Under the pieces are notes generated by a model. It did no database searches, had not been told where the DNA came from, and saw only the letters and a program-made list of their open reading frames with translations. From the NCBI GenBank assembly GCA_029582265.1, contig CM055819.1, positions 9,050,135 to 9,114,134 of the forward strand: DNA of 64,000 nucleotides, in the 5' to 3' direction. Made by a program: the position numbers and the translations under genes. Below are positions 24,262-37,700 of this stretch, in pieces. The stretch's first letter is position 1; the number at the start of each line of letters is the position of its first letter. Origin of the DNA: Zoroaster sp. YZ-2022. Lineage: Eukaryota > Echinodermata > Asteroidea > Forcipulatida > Zoroasteridae.

Positions 24262-25289
24262 ACAACCAACATGATACAACCATCATCACATTTATCAATT
24301 CAAACAGATACATGCAATATAGGCTTGAGGACAAATTATTGAAAATGATCCTCATAACTCAAAATATTTTACGACATGTTTTTGGCGAGTCTGTGAGCCA
24401 CTCAAAAAGCCACCATGAGTGCCTGCACGGACTATACATTAATCATAGAATGTGTTGATTTTCCACACTTCTGTTTTTCACACTCGATTGGAGAGAATGA
24501 ACATCTCAAGAGCATCAGACCACCTGTTTCAATTTGCCACAAATGTCCAAAGAGCAAACTGCTGAAAGATGCTTAAAAAAACAGATTTTATTTGTACACT
24601 TAATGCAAGCCGCCGTCTTCCAAACAGAACGGCATATATGTATAGTACATGGACATGGTCACAAATTATTGATTCGTTGATTTATATATAACTGAACAGA
24701 GGACGAGGTTATTGTAGTTATGAATTATTTCTATTCAAGGGAGTGTACACTATTGGTCGTTGCAAATTTATTGAATGATTTTCTAAAAGCCTACTTAAGG
24801 CCAAAAAGGGTCTCTGATTTCACAATTTCACATTGTGCACGCTAATGACGCTGACAATGAGCTGAATCTTTCACAGCTTGGTTTCTGTAAATCTCACTTG
24901 ATTCTTATAAAGTATTGCTGCATTTACCTGTATTTCACCAATGGTGTAAAATCCCTTTAAATGCAGCGTGCACTTTTAGTCAAATGTCTGTAAATGCATC
25001 CATACATTAAAATAATCAAGAGATTGACTTAATGTACGCAAGCCAATCTTTGTAAAGTTCAGCTTATTACGTTGTGTCTTTATAGTGTACATCAACATTC
25101 ACAGTAGGCCCTATATCGCATCCATACGTAATCTTTACGAAATCTAATAAAGAGATATGTACAGAAACCAACATGTGAAAGTTTCATTTCATTTCATTAT
25201 GTTTTGGGGGGGTCTACATCATTGGTAAAATTAATGTACATCGCATCCATTTATCATGAAGAGATTTAATGAAGGGATATGCATATATT

Positions 25290-25468
25290 AAAGGGGCAAT
25301 ATCGTCACGATCAACAGGGCATGGATTCGGAATGCTAGTTTTAGATTATATAACTCAGTGATTGAAAATAATACACCACATGATAAGGTCATATTACTGT
25401 TGCTGCTAGGACACCGATTCCATGCCCTGTATAAAGGCTGCTCTGATCGTGACGATACTGCCTCTTTA
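25290..25468 (-). mobile_element. MITE-1 family element, shortened
   Basis: Its ends are AAAGGGGCAATATCGTCACG and GATCGTGACGATACTGCCTC. The body carries GATAAGGTCATATTACTG, GTTGCTGCTAGG and the CATGCCCTG motif, with part of the centre deleted. Non-coding. Confidence 0.75.
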
Positions 25469-26539
25469 ACTAACAATTGTGTGGTTAACTAGTAAATAGT
25501 AAACAAAATGCATTCAGATTTGTTTGTATATGCATTATGATGTAGAAATAAATAACGGCCCGTGATTCATTTCGGAGTTGAACTGTTATTCATATTTTTT
25601 CCTGAAAATGACACTACAGGGCCTATCAGACAGACTTACATTTCAGGATATTTTGTAAACCATTACGGTCCGTCTTAAAACTAATTATACTTTTGAATCG
25701 CTTAGTTTCTTTCCGGGCATTTTTTTTCTTTTTTTTTTCTTTTTACCATTGGTATATACAACCCCTTTAATATTAACATACATGATATGGCTTACAAATA
25801 GATAACTAATTAAAAACGTTACAGTAAATATACATAAATGTGCACTTGAATATAATATATACATATTTACAAATGAAGGAAATAATGTTTACAAATGACG
25901 CTAGGAGAATAATACAACCTTCTTTTCTGGGTTACGCACGTTACACTTCCGTCAACAATATACCATGTAACAGTATCTAAGTAGGCTAGCGGGGTACCTG
26001 CATTGGTTTATTTCAATTTAGAAACAAACATGCCAGTAGTAGAAAATTCTAGAATATTACTGGGTAAAGTGAAATTGATATATGCGGTTTGGATTACATT
26101 CGAATATAGAATTGTTAAAGTCCGTTCTTCATTTAATTTAATAAGAGTTTACATTTTGTTTGTTGTTGCTTCAATCAGCCTTATAGTATTATCTTGTTTT
26201 AAACCTTTCTGCGGTTAAGCTGACTTTATTGATTTATTTCAACAGCCATTAATCGTATATTTTTTAAGTTAAAATTACGAAATTTTAATAATGTCAATTT
26301 TGAAACAGTTTTAGGCTTTGGACTGTGCCTGCAACACGCTTTAGAGCAAAAAGGACAGTTTGGGCTAAATGGAAGCTGAACGTGCACAGCGTATTTCATC
26401 ATACAAAATGCAGACCTAGCCGTCAGGTAAAAGTGACTGTGGTGTCGACGTAACTTTTCAAAGTAGTTCCTTTTATCACAGTGGAGTAAAGAATGTTTTC
26501 ATAACACGTTAATGGAATACTTGGAAAGATCAAAGGTTT

Positions 26540-26660
26540 CAAGGATCTCATTTGAGTGGAATTTGTATTAAATAGAATCAACAACAATGATCGAGAAAGG
26601 TCTCAAAGATCGCGTTTGAGTTGAATCTGCATTAAATAGAATCAACAAAAAGGATCGAGA
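26540..26660 (+). repeat. Tandem duplication of ~63 bp
   Basis: ATTAAATAGAATCAACAA occurs at about 26568 and 26631, each preceded by a TTTGAGTKGAATYTG block and followed by ATCGAGA. Two copies only. Confidence 0.75.
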
Positions 26661-27475
26661 CATGTTTTGGTCATGGAACATCAACATGCATAATTTTCAA
26701 AAAAACATTGTTAATAAGAATCGATGTGTTCAAACATTAAATAGTGTACTTGTACAGTGTAGCCTATATTCGTTTGTCTTGTGTGGACGTTAAGCTACAC
26801 AATAATGAAAAACAAATAGCCTAACACCGTGCAGATTAAGATGCTGTTTAAAATGGAAACATTTTGAATTTTCTTAACATGTTTCATTAACCACCTACAC
26901 ACACTGTACCTGTCTTGACTGGTTATCACTATGGTTGTTGTTTTAATGCAAATGCACTTGTCGATGTTTTTTTTCTTTTTCTTTTTTTTTCTTTTTTCGA
27001 CTCCTAATCAGCAACTCTGTATAAATGTTGTTGCTTTGTAACATGGTAAACATGTCCTTATTTAGCATTATAGGTTGTTGATACTTAGTATTAGTTTTAT
27101 GTAAATCTGTTTTTGGCTGTTATATTTTACACACTTTACAAATAAGTTTTTTTTTTAATGTATATCTCATGTATTTCAAGAATATATAAATATTGTATAT
27201 AGGGGCTTTAAAGGGTGGAATCAGTGTACTTTGGTCAGCTCAGAAAACCTTAGTCCAACGCAACTATTATTGTTTGTATTATTTTCACCCTTTAAAAATA
27301 AGATTATCTTAAATATGCTACTGTCTGTCTTTTGTTGTTTTTCAATGTACAAATTATGCCCACTCAATCAAACCACTGTAAATAAAAAACAAAAACAAGT
27401 CAACATTGCATTTCGTTTTGGAATATGCCATGCACAGTGAATGAACGCACAGTCTGTCGTCCGTCAGCTAGTATA

Positions 27476-27813
27476 AGGGGAAGGTTCAACATTGGTTTTC
27501 TCAAAAAGCATAATTCACAGTTTTACTTAAAACCTACTGTGGTCCATACAAGTATCAACCATCCGGAGAGCTCATTCCGTCTTAAGTCCTTTAACCTTAT
27601 TTAAGAGAAAAAAAGAAAAAACTAGGAATATAATTTCTGCATTTACACCATATAAGATCAAAACTGTATGCCAGAATGAAAACGAATTTCGTTTTTGTGA
27701 TCGAAAAATATGCATGTTTTTTCCCAATATAATAAACTGAAACTTAATAAACTGAAACTTTGACAGGTTAGTTATTTATAAAGGTTTTGTTGTACCAATG
27801 TTGTACCTTCCTT
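27476..27813. mobile_element. MITE-2 family element
   Basis: AGGGGAAGGTTCAACATTGG on the left is opposed by CCAATGTTGTACCTTCCTT on the right. The body contains ACAAGTATCAACCATCC and GAGCTCATTCCGTCTTAAGT, shared with other copies. About 338 bp and non-coding. Confidence 0.75.
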
Positions 27814-28336
27814 AGTTTGTTTGTCACAAAAAGTCGAATTTGTTTTGCTTATGCCAAGAAAAATCAGTCATTATGCTAATGATCCAGTTTCATCAGCTGT
27901 AGTTTATTCGGCAATATGAAGTTTACTTTACGGCTGAAATTTAAATTGGATGTCGATCAAACAAAATGTCTAATGAGCCTAACTACTAGTCCATGAATAA
28001 TGTAAACTAGACCATGTTACAAGATATTTATAACAATTGTAATCTCGTGTCATTTTGGTAAAATAGGCCAAAGTCAGACAAAGTTCGTGTTTGCCGATGG
28101 AAAGAGTCTGAATGCAACACAACGTAATAAATTACAGCTATAAGAGGTCGGTTCTTTTTTATTAAACAGAGCAGAATAACCATGTATTACCATACAGAAA
28201 GGACGTGTCTCTATGGTTATATACGCTCCCTTCAATGGACCATTACGGACGTCAACTGATCCAAGCTCTAACATGTGAGTTATTTTACGTATCTTATAAG
28301 GACTACAGCAGAATATAACAAGTTATATTAGTTTCC

Positions 28337-28810
28337 TTTTAAGGGAAGATACCAGCGGCGTAGCCACGGGGGGCTCTGGGGGCACGTGCCCCCCACAAAT
28401 TTCCAGTGCCCCCAGGTGCCCCCACGAAAAATCCTCATAGTGCCCCCAAAAACAGAAAAGAAAAAGAAAAGGGAAAACCCATACCCCCTGGTCCCCCCAC
28501 TGAAAAGCAATGCCCCCCTGTGCCCCCCCACTGAAAAAGTCCTGGCTACGCCGCTGGAAGATACATCATTAGAATTTGTAAACAAACATTTCATTTCGGC
28601 CATCTAGCTTTCAAGAAATATATCATCAAAGTAACCTGTGAACATTTCATCACAACAGGTGCGGAATGTTTTTTTTAGAAAACGACTAACTTTATGTTTT
28701 GTTGTCCAAACGGTTGCCGGACGCAGACGGTAACTTTGTGTAAATTCTACACCAAATAATATGTTTTCTCTAACATGAAAGCACTTTTTTTTTTTGTATG
28801 GTTAATTGTA
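28337..28810. mobile_element. MITE-2-like region interrupted by a hAT MITE
   Basis: It starts TTAAGGGAAGATAC, is interrupted by the insertion at 28353-28556, then resumes after the 8-bp duplication as ATCATTAGAATTTG. The resumed body (TCAAGAAATATATCATCAAAG, CTGTGAACATTTCA) matches the 48.4-kb copy. The right boundary is uncertain; another family-type end (AAAGGAAGGTGAAGCATTGG) starts at about 28815. Confidence 0.55.
28353..28556. mobile_element. 204-bp hAT MITE with perfect 8-bp TSD
   Basis: The ends CAGCGGCGTAGCCA and TGGCTACGCCGCTG are exact inverted repeats. The 8-bp direct repeat GAAGATAC flanks them (28345-28352 and 28557-28564). The interior consists of CCCC-rich blocks (TGCCCCCA) and A-rich blocks. 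Removing it restores a continuous MITE-2-like sequence. Confidence 0.92.
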
Positions 28811-31514
28811 CCCAAAGGAAGGTGAAGCATTGGTAATAACCAGCTCTTCGCCATATTATCTAAAATCTAACTCCAAGTTGGTACAAAACAAATCAATCAT
28901 CCATTTTGTCTGATGTGCTTTCAACTTAATTAAAGGAAAGAGAATTTATTATGTCGCATTTCTAACGGTTACTCGTCGGCAACTTTTCCTTTTAAACTTG
29001 TAAATGTTTTTCGTAACTTTCTCAAAAACGTAAACACCTATTTGTAATGAAATTGTTAGTTACTTAAAAAGCCAAGTTACACTTTTGGTAAAAATGTCTG
29101 TGACGCTAAAAAAATAAAAATAAAATAAAAAACTGTGGCATTCTTTTAGATTTCGAGTTTTCATTAACGTGGAATATTTTTCGTCTCCGAAAGTTGAAAA
29201 TTCATTTGCGAAATGATAGCATCATACATAAGTATTCCAAAGGATGTTAAATAACACCATCAACTTACACCAAATATTCATTTTATGTAGATCCATTTTC
29301 GGGTGTTATATTTTACACACTTTAGAAATAAGCTTTAAAAAGTATTTTAGGTTTTTCAAGAATACAATAATAGGGGCTTTAAAGGGTGGAATCAGTGTAC
29401 TTTGGTAGGCTCAGAAAACCTTAGTCCAACGCAACTATTATTGTTTGTATTATTTTCACCCTTTAAAAATAAGATTATCTTAAATAATGTTACTGTCTGT
29501 GTTTTGTTGTTTTTCAGTGTACAAATTATGCCCACTCAATCAAACCACTGTAAATATAAAAAACATTGCATTTCGTGTTTGAATTGGTCTAAGATTTTGA
29601 AATAAAATTGTGATCCATGGTTTGTTGCTTTTTCATTATACAGTTAGTCTAGAGCTTCATACTGTTGAATTATGTATTTTATGTCTTCGCATTCATATAG
29701 AACATTACAGGTTAGCAAATACATGACTGGGTCTTCAGCTATTTATGGCTAATTTTACTCGTTTGTTTCATTGCCTTAGCACAGTTAGGAACCGAGCTCT
29801 GGTATGGATATATTGCCGACGAGCATCTTGTAACAGTACCATTGGTGTAAAAGGGCAATGTACACTAAGTGAAAAAGAAGTTCAACTCATCTTGGTTATT
29901 TTTTAGTAGTTGGTTATTGTGACACCGTATCATCACATATCTTAAGCTTGAAGGCTTTTTTCTCTGCTTATTTTAGTTCCATTACTTTGTTTCCGTCGCG
30001 TGCGGGGTTTAGGGCAATATACGTGGACGTTACCTGGGTTGATACTCGATCAGACAATCGTAATTGTATCACTCCATACTCCTGCTTTATCTTGCTTGAT
30101 TTCAGACTACTGAGTCGTTTGACACTGAGCGTCATTAAAGCTATGATCATGCTAGTGGGCCGGAAAGTGGCCGTTCGCCCAACATAGCTGAGCTAGCAAC
30201 TAATATATGTGCTCAATTTCAGTGTATAAAATCAAAGGGAATCATTTGACATCCAGTGCAGCTATTGGCATTAACCTCAGCACGTTACACTTTGGATGAA
30301 GTCTTAGTATCGATCGGATACCGGGGACGGGATCGCGGGTGTGCATGTCATGGCCTGCTTGGAAGTTCGGTGGATCATAAACGGACCGTGTGACATTCTG
30401 GACTTTGACGACTGAACAACTTTAAATCGATCGACTTATGACCGTGCGTGGGGTCTAGTTCGGTTCAACGAGAAACCCTTCCGGCAACAAAGTAGCCTAT
30501 ATTACAAGGCATGTGTATGGCATTGTGGGATTGATTTCACACGTCATGTGCAGTGGCTCAACACAAAATACATTATGATTCTACCAAAGAGAACCAATTA
30601 AAAGGCAAATTCTTCGTTCCTATTCCCCATGTGATATTTATTTTTCTCGTTTTCTGTTGATGGTCAAGTAAATACATGTCGGGAAAAAATGTTCAAAAAC
30701 TGTCGCTTATTGTCACTGTTTTGTGTATTTACGTGTATTTGTTGTGTTAGTCCGTCTGAATTGTTTATACAATTCTAAATTGTATTTATAACTATGTATT
30801 TGTTTTTAATTATACGACTTTACAATTTGTAAGAAGGAGCCTAAAACAAGATGCTGCAGGATGTGTCCTCCACGATCCATGCCCATGGGCAAACATTTGG
30901 GTATATCTACTAATAAATTGAATGTTTAACCCTAAAATCCAGAAACATTTTAATTCCTTTGTACATTGATATTCCATAAGGATCGAGGGATATGTAGAAC
31001 CCCATCTCTGACAGTTTCAGCTCAAGTGGTTAATCCGTTTCTGAGAAAACCACAAAAGAAGTATTTTTGCCATACTCATGTGCATGCAAAACGTCGCCTA
31101 AAATAAGGATTTTTTTTATTTGAAGTTTGCTGTATTATCCTGTATTTTCTATCAAATTTTGAAGGGATAATTTCTTGGGATGATTGGTACCTTCACGTAA
31201 ACTTTAGACGAGTAGTTGGTAATATCTTAATTGGGTAACGTACCGATCCATATATGGCCATAGTCCCCGCCCACCTGAAAACTCGGATACGTCTACCGTA
31301 TAAAAGCAATTCGCCTGAAAGACGTAGTAACGTTTTTCATGGAAAAGCTTAATCATTTGGTGTTTGACTGGCATGCTGGATCGGTGTATACTAGCCTTGA
31401 GTCACTGTGCGGTGTGTTAGTCATAATGTCGGTGTTTTTGTCATGTCGTCAACTGGTCATTATGTTTTGTCGTTACTGGCGTGCTGGTTTGCTGCACTTT
31501 GCTGTAATATTGGC

Positions 31515-31920
31515 TTAATTACTCATACTCGTATTCGCACGGGAACTCGTACGAGTAGTACAATTTTCTGTACTTGTACTCGTGCTCATGAAAAAGTACT
31601 CGACTACATCTATACAGTTATCCCGAAGATCTGACGTAACGCTTTGAGGCTCATGAAATACGCCAGACACCGGCCTCTCAGTTTCATGGAGATCCAACTT
31701 TGACCCTGGTTGGTATATATAGCTAGCTAGCTCGCGAGTCTCAAAATGTGACGTCAGATCTTCGCCACAACGTATGCATAAAGTCCCTTGAATAGTACGG
31801 TTGGAGACTGTCTCTATCCTTGATAGGATAAAGACAGGGCACCAGTCTAAGTTGGAGTACTCATACTCGAGTACATTTTCTGTACTCGTACTTGTATTCA
31901 GGAAAAAGTACTGAACTTCA
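31515..31920. repeat. ACTCGTAC-rich inverted element with nested palindrome
   Basis: Clusters of TACTCGT/ACGAGTA motifs lie at 31525-31610 and 31850-31915, as in subterminal regions of some hAT elements. Between them, GAAGATCTGACGTAACGC (about 31625) is opposed by GTGACGTCAGATCTTC (about 31748), outlining a nested inverted-repeat element of about 145 bp. No coding frame. Confidence 0.5.
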
Positions 31921-32257
31921 AGACTGTGACTCGGCTATGGACGAAATACATTCTACCATCAATTAATGCCCTAAAATATTACTCCATGATACACATTAAA
32001 AAGTGTTTCTTTAGAACTTCATGCCTCCCTTGCACCCTACCCCGCCCCTAAACAACAATATTTGATTGAAATTCTGAGACAAAGAACTATAATTAAATAA
32101 ACCAACAAAAACAGACAGTTCCCCAGTTTTAAATAATAATAAAAACTAAATCAAACAAAATACAACAACAACAAGAAATATTATGGTCCTGTTGATCATA
32201 CACATAGCTAGCTGGTTCGAATAGGTTTTCATTATAATCCGGGGTCCAAACAAAATG

Positions 32258-32370
32258 ATTCATGAGATCAAATGAGATCAACATGAGATCAATATGAGAT
32301 CAATATGAGATCAATATGAGATCAAATGAGATCAATATGAGATCAATATGAGATCAATATGAGATCAAAT
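32258..32370 (+). repeat. Minisatellite, unit ATGAGATCAAT (11-12 bp)
   Basis: About ten copies of ATGAGATCAAT with minor variants (ATGAGATCAA, ATGAGATCAACA). Confidence 0.92.
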
Positions 32371-34542
32371 GCTATGGAGATATGTTGTACCATGGTTGTA
32401 GTGTTTTCAAATTCAAATGTGCCCCGCCCCTAAATAAACGATTACCATGGCCAATTGCCATGGTCACCCCGTTCAGAAACAATGACTGGTCAAATAAAAA
32501 GTACATTAAACAATAACAAATACATGCACTTACAAAACTTTGATGAATTATCTTTTAGGCCTACATGATATGATATGTGTACCCCTCCTCCCCTGAGGGT
32601 TTACAAGAATCAATCAATATGACATGTTCCACCTATAACGCAATTTAAACTAAATTGTGTGCAGCCAACCGTTCACTTGTCAAAATACATGCGTCTTGGA
32701 GTTCGTATCGGGGGAGTATCCAGGGTAGCCCTAAAACTGAAAACAGATGGTAAATGTACATGTTTGATGATCAAAATGCCCCCTTTCCCTCGCTGATCCC
32801 CCTCCCACCTGTGATCCGCCAGTGGTTCATATTTAACTATTTGTAAATTAATCTAAAATAAAATCTAAAAGGGTGTTATTGTTTCAATTTATGGTCTTTC
32901 GAAAGGGACTTCACGTCTTTTCAGTCATGTCTGTCGTCCATTGTGCAATGGTCAAGATGTTCGAGTCCAACACATTGTAACATAACACACACTGGCTAAA
33001 AACTATTCTGAAAGGGGACGTTTTTATATAAGGCAATTTTACGATCTGCCAATGCATGGTTCTTCCGTTTAATAATACAATTAATATAATAAAAGCCAAG
33101 TCATCGTCAGAGTAATCAATTATTAAGAACAGAAATCAATTAACGTACCGCACACATCATTCAGGCAACCATGCAGTTAATTGCTATATCATTTTGCTTG
33201 CACACATCGGACAATTTATCATCAGAAAATACCAATCAGCAACATCTTCATGTATAATGCATTTGGTTGGCAAAAATTACTACTTAATGGTTCACCAAAA
33301 AGTGCAGTGTGCCCATTTGATGCTGTTCCAAGTGCTACCAATGACGCCTGGCTGCCTTTTTATCAGCCGATATCAGTCTGAACCATCGCGAGGTTTACAT
33401 TTGCTGAGGGGAAGTCAAGCGGGATTTGTAAAGTGAGATACCAACACAACTTAAGAGCTAATGTGGAAAAAGATACGTGACACAATGATTCCTCTTGTAT
33501 AGCTGCCTTAATTAGGTCAATGGGGTGGCACGTAGGCGGTGACAATTATGGGAAGCAAGGGCATTCTGTCCCTGTAGGGAAGTTATAGATAATCGTCAGT
33601 AAATAAAGAGAGGACTTACATTGGCACGTGACAAGTAAGTACTTCGACATTCAGGTGTGAAAATATACCATTTCACCCAACACTCGGTTAAATTCGTCAC
33701 CCTAATTTGCACATTAAGCATGCTACCAACGTCTCAAACGTTTGTCAAAAAGCAAAATGATGAAAAGATGTTCGTCACGCATGCCTTATTTCGAGCTTGT
33801 TTGCTCATTGAACGTACCCCGTAGGCCCACATGGTGTGAAGTTGTTATAATTCGGACACAAATTTCAGCTTTTCAAATCTAGTTTGAGTCTTAAACACTT
33901 TTTTTTTATCTTAGATGGTTTTGCTCCAAAAACTGCGTGTAGAAGATGTAATTGCGGGAGGCGTAGCGAGAGTTGTTTCAGGTTCTAGAAGTGATCGTTT
34001 GAAGGTGACTTGTTTGTGAGTTTGTTATATATTTGCAAAACTTGTTTAATGTAAATACTTGGGCAAGGTTAGTAAAACTGGAGAAACCAAAAGCATACCG
34101 CCCAATTGTTTGATTACTGCCTTCTGAAATATCAAATCTATGTCACTGTACTTGTCATTAAGTTTTCAATAATTGTTTCAATGGCAAACCTAGCAGAACA
34201 TTAATTACTGCTGATGATCGACGGCCGCCTTAGGAAATTTGTAAATGCTTTTTAATACTCGCCACGATAACATGATAACTATAAGCCAAGGATAACGACA
34301 ATTTTGTTTGTATGGAGATTACTTTCACGTCGACCCTTTTAGTGTAGGTAATTTCAATTATAGTTAAAAACTTGTATTATGTAGGGACATTGCCCAAAGT
34401 TGACATGGGTAATTTCATCTTATATCCAACCCAACCTTACCTCATTCAACACAGCAAGGGGGTTAAAATTATCCCCAAAAATGTTAAAGCCATATTCGAT
34501 ATGGCTTTATTCGATATATAATTGTGAATCATTTGTGGCAGG

Positions 34543-34711
34543 CAGTGGTGTAACTATGGGGCCAGTTCCCCCTCCCACCCCGCTGACCCCATTTATAATT
34601 CGGATCTAAAAAAAAACTGTAAAATAAAGTGTGCCTCGGATGACCCCTGAAAAAACTTGGTGTCCACATAAAGTACCCCAGTACTGAGCCAACCCTAGTT
34701 TTACGCCGCTG
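34543..34711. mobile_element. hAT MITE, 169 bp
   Basis: CAGTGGTGTAACTA on the left is opposed by TAGTTTTACGCCGCTG on the right. The flanks GTGGCAGG and GTGACAGA look like an 8-bp target duplication with two changes. Non-coding and C-rich near the left end. Confidence 0.75.
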
Positions 34712-34714
34712 GTG

Positions 34715-37700
34715 ACAGATATATACAACTGTTTCAACAGTACTACTGTGCTTCGTGTCTCATTGCTCTTGCGTTCATGTAAATCCTAATTTGTATTCAC
34801 GTGTAGTGTGATTAAAACGTGAATCATTAAGCCATTATTCAGTTTCCTTTATATCAACCAATATTTCCATTAGTGAAGGACAATCTAGAAATCCATATTT
34901 TAAAGATACATTTTGATACATCTTGTTTCCGTCAATTTCAATCCATGCATTGCTCTTTTACTCGTTGAAAGAAATTACATTAATTTTACACAATTTATTT
35001 AAATAAAATTATCATAAAATGTAAATACATGAATACATGAACTGATGACGCAGAGTGATAAATTAATTTCTGGTCAAATAACTAGATCTTTAGACTGTTT
35101 TGCAATGCTTCGATCAGTTATCTGCGGAAATATGCCATTCGAAAAATGATTTTCTTCTCGTTTACAAGGAAAATAGAAGCGTCCCGATTTAAAAGCGAAA
35201 CACAAGAACTATACGCATCTGTGCATTTTTATGTCAATCTGGCCGAGTTTTACAAAAGAGAAATTACTGAGAAAAATGTAGATTCGCGATAGATACATGG
35301 ATACAAAGTTTTGTGTGTGTATGTGCGTTTTTACATGGATTAAGTGCGTGATAATTTAAGGCAAAACATCTCCATTAGGGGTGTGAAAAGTGGCGTCTGG
35401 GAGAACAGTGCCTAAATGTAATGTACCCACACAAGATCAACAAAATGTAATACAATTTGTATTTTTGTAAAGTCAACAAAAACGGAAGTGCAAACAGCTG
35501 TTTAACTATCATTGTACCCCTTCTCAAATTCCATCGCCCCGCCCCAAGCTGAGAACCCCTTGAAATTAAATCAACCCTGGCTACGCGGCTCATTTGCATG
35601 CATCCCAACGCTAGATGCGTTAAGCAGAAGTTGGTAACTTGACAAAGCAGATGGAAAGAACGTGTGAACTGACAAACCCTTATTAATACACGCACACAAT
35701 GCACAGGTTTATGTTGTTCATTGCATCAATTAATTATTCATTACATCAACCAGTCATATCACTGTATGGCTCCTGTGTGTTTTGAATGGCTTGCAGTATA
35801 CAATACAATATTTGTATAATATATGAACAACTAGAATGTGTATCAAACCTAATGTGCAAACACAGACTTCTGATATATGAGTGCTACCTGGCTGGTTTAT
35901 CCAATGCATGGTAGTTTTAAACGTAAAGGCAGATTTCCCATCCAATGCAAAAATATGAAATATAACCAGAACGTCGATTCCTGCAAATTGGGAATGGTGC
36001 AAAATGCCGATTGTTTGATTTTGCCAAATATAGGCAATAAAATGTTGAGCAGTAATGTAACATTGGTACAAATACAAATCAATGTGTTTGCAATTCACTA
36101 TCAACAATCAACATTTCGACATTTTACCTAATGTTTCAGAAACTATGCATATAATATTTGTACAATTTCACAAGAGTGCCAGGTTAACAATTGTATGAAT
36201 AGTTATAATGACGTTTATCAATGGAGTAAAAATGTCCGGTGCTTGTAGCCTTGGGATTTGGGGATATAGTCTGAAACATGGTTATAACATAAGTGTGTTT
36301 TGCAGTAGAGAGGCTGGGACTTGGCCATCCACATTTCAAACCCTACACATTGCAGGTAAATATTGATTTCGACAAAGGGAATTATTGCGCCATTCTTTTT
36401 CAATAAAATGAATCATAAAAACATAGGACGTGTTTTAAAATAATACTATAGGCACGGTATTATCAATACAAAAAATACCTAAAGGGTTTGTATCTTCGAA
36501 ACAATATTTAATCTGATTTTGATTATTATTTTGAAGTCACCAATCAGGATTGCGGAAATCATGTTTCCCGCCAGGGTCTGGTAGTACGAGTTTAACATGT
36601 TTCGGCTGATCCGGTCGTTGGTGTTTGCGACTTCGGTTGTGCTGCAATCATGATACTTCAAACCGAGTTAAAGATTCGAGTATGCTCATAGATCGGCGTC
36701 AGATCGTAATGTGTGCGGTGCCCTTAATTAAAAACTCTTCCTGATTTAGTCCCCGCTTGTAATAACCAGATGTAACGTTGGATCACATGTACATATCATA
36801 TGGTCTCTTAGACAACTTTTACAGGAGAAATGTACATCATTGGTAATTAGACAAATTAAAAAAAGGATATAATTAAAGGGAATGTAAGCCTACATCATTG
36901 GCAGTGTTGGCAGAGCTGCTTCTCGTGTACTAACTATATCTATCAATCAAGATAATTTTACATTAAACAACCAAACTGTACAAGTTGCGTTGATTTTGTA
37001 TCAGAGATGCTCATGAGTGTTAACCAGTTTTTTTTTAAATGTGCAAAATAATTGAGTTGAAACGCGATGAATGTAGGTTCTTGGCAAATTGTATGCGTTG
37101 TGACATTTCACTTATGGTAGGCCTAGAAATTCAATTAAGACAGTCAAATCATACCCATTATGTTTTAAAGGTAAGCTCATATTTTAACAGGGAAAATCTT
37201 GATATTTTGCTGTCTGGAATTAAATGAAAATTGGCTGTTCCGTCCTTTTTGCTCGTAACCCTAAGAGTGTGATTTATAAAATGTAAAGCATAATGGCTAC
37301 AAGTGTATTTTGCAACGATCAGCTATGCTGATGTAAATATAAATACATCAATGCACCTGTTTCGTTAGGTTTATTGTGTAATGTGTTAATTTGTTCCTTG
37401 TTTTTTAACCATTTTCATCATTTATTTTTAATCTGAGCATTTATAACTTTCTGAAGTTAAAATGATTGTTAAAAGGCCTACTTTAACAGTGAACCTAAGT
37501 GAATTCATACATTTTAAGATGGGCCCATCATTAATTAATTTTGGAATTTGTTTAAATGTAATTAATTGTATTATTATTATTATTATTTATTTTATTTTAA
37601 TTTATTTATTTTTTATAGTATTTGTTTGTCTTTAAACCAGGAAAACGGTATTGAAAATTTATCGGGATAATCATTAAAATTGCCGGAAATCACTGGTGAA

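Larger units (their letters stand above)
23280..27105. other. Intergenic DNA, no gene recognised
   Basis: AT-rich sequence holding the (GTT)n run, a MITE-1 copy, a polypyrimidine tract at 26967-27000 and a small tandem duplication (annotated separately). The 86-codon frame at 23714-23974 has no recognisable motif. Confidence 0.45.
27110..29590 (+). repeat. Direct duplication of ~300 bp, 2.1 kb apart
   Basis: About 27110-27425 and about 29285-29590 are near-identical in the same orientation: GTTATATTTTACACACTTTA, GGGGCTTTAAAGGGTGGAAT, CAGAAAACCTTAGTCCAACG, CACCCTTTAAAAATAAG, TGCCCACTCAATCAAACCAC. Inside, TTTAAAGGGTG and CACCCTTTAAA form an inverted pair about 80 bp apart. The frames starting at 27231 and 29402 are shared only because the DNA is duplicated. 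A dispersed non-coding repeat is most likely. Confidence 0.8.
29595..34535. other. Intergenic DNA, no gene recognised
   Basis: Outside the two repeat blocks listed separately (31.5-31.9 and 32.26-32.37 kb) I see no coding domain. A degenerate CCGCCAGTGG end with C-rich sequence at about 32760-32826 is probably a hAT MITE remnant. Frames are short and overlap on both strands. Confidence 0.45.

Noticed and set aside
28328..28603. 91-codon Gly-rich and 73-codon Pro-rich frames
   Set aside because: They translate the GGGG/CCCC-rich interior of the hAT MITE.
32258..32370. CRISPR-like array
   Set aside because: The 11-12 bp units are contiguous with no spacers, and the surroundings are eukaryotic; it is a minisatellite.
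34205..34240. CTGATGATCG motif near a GGAAAT
   Set aside because: There is no stem II pairing and no proper GAAA spacing; not a hammerhead.
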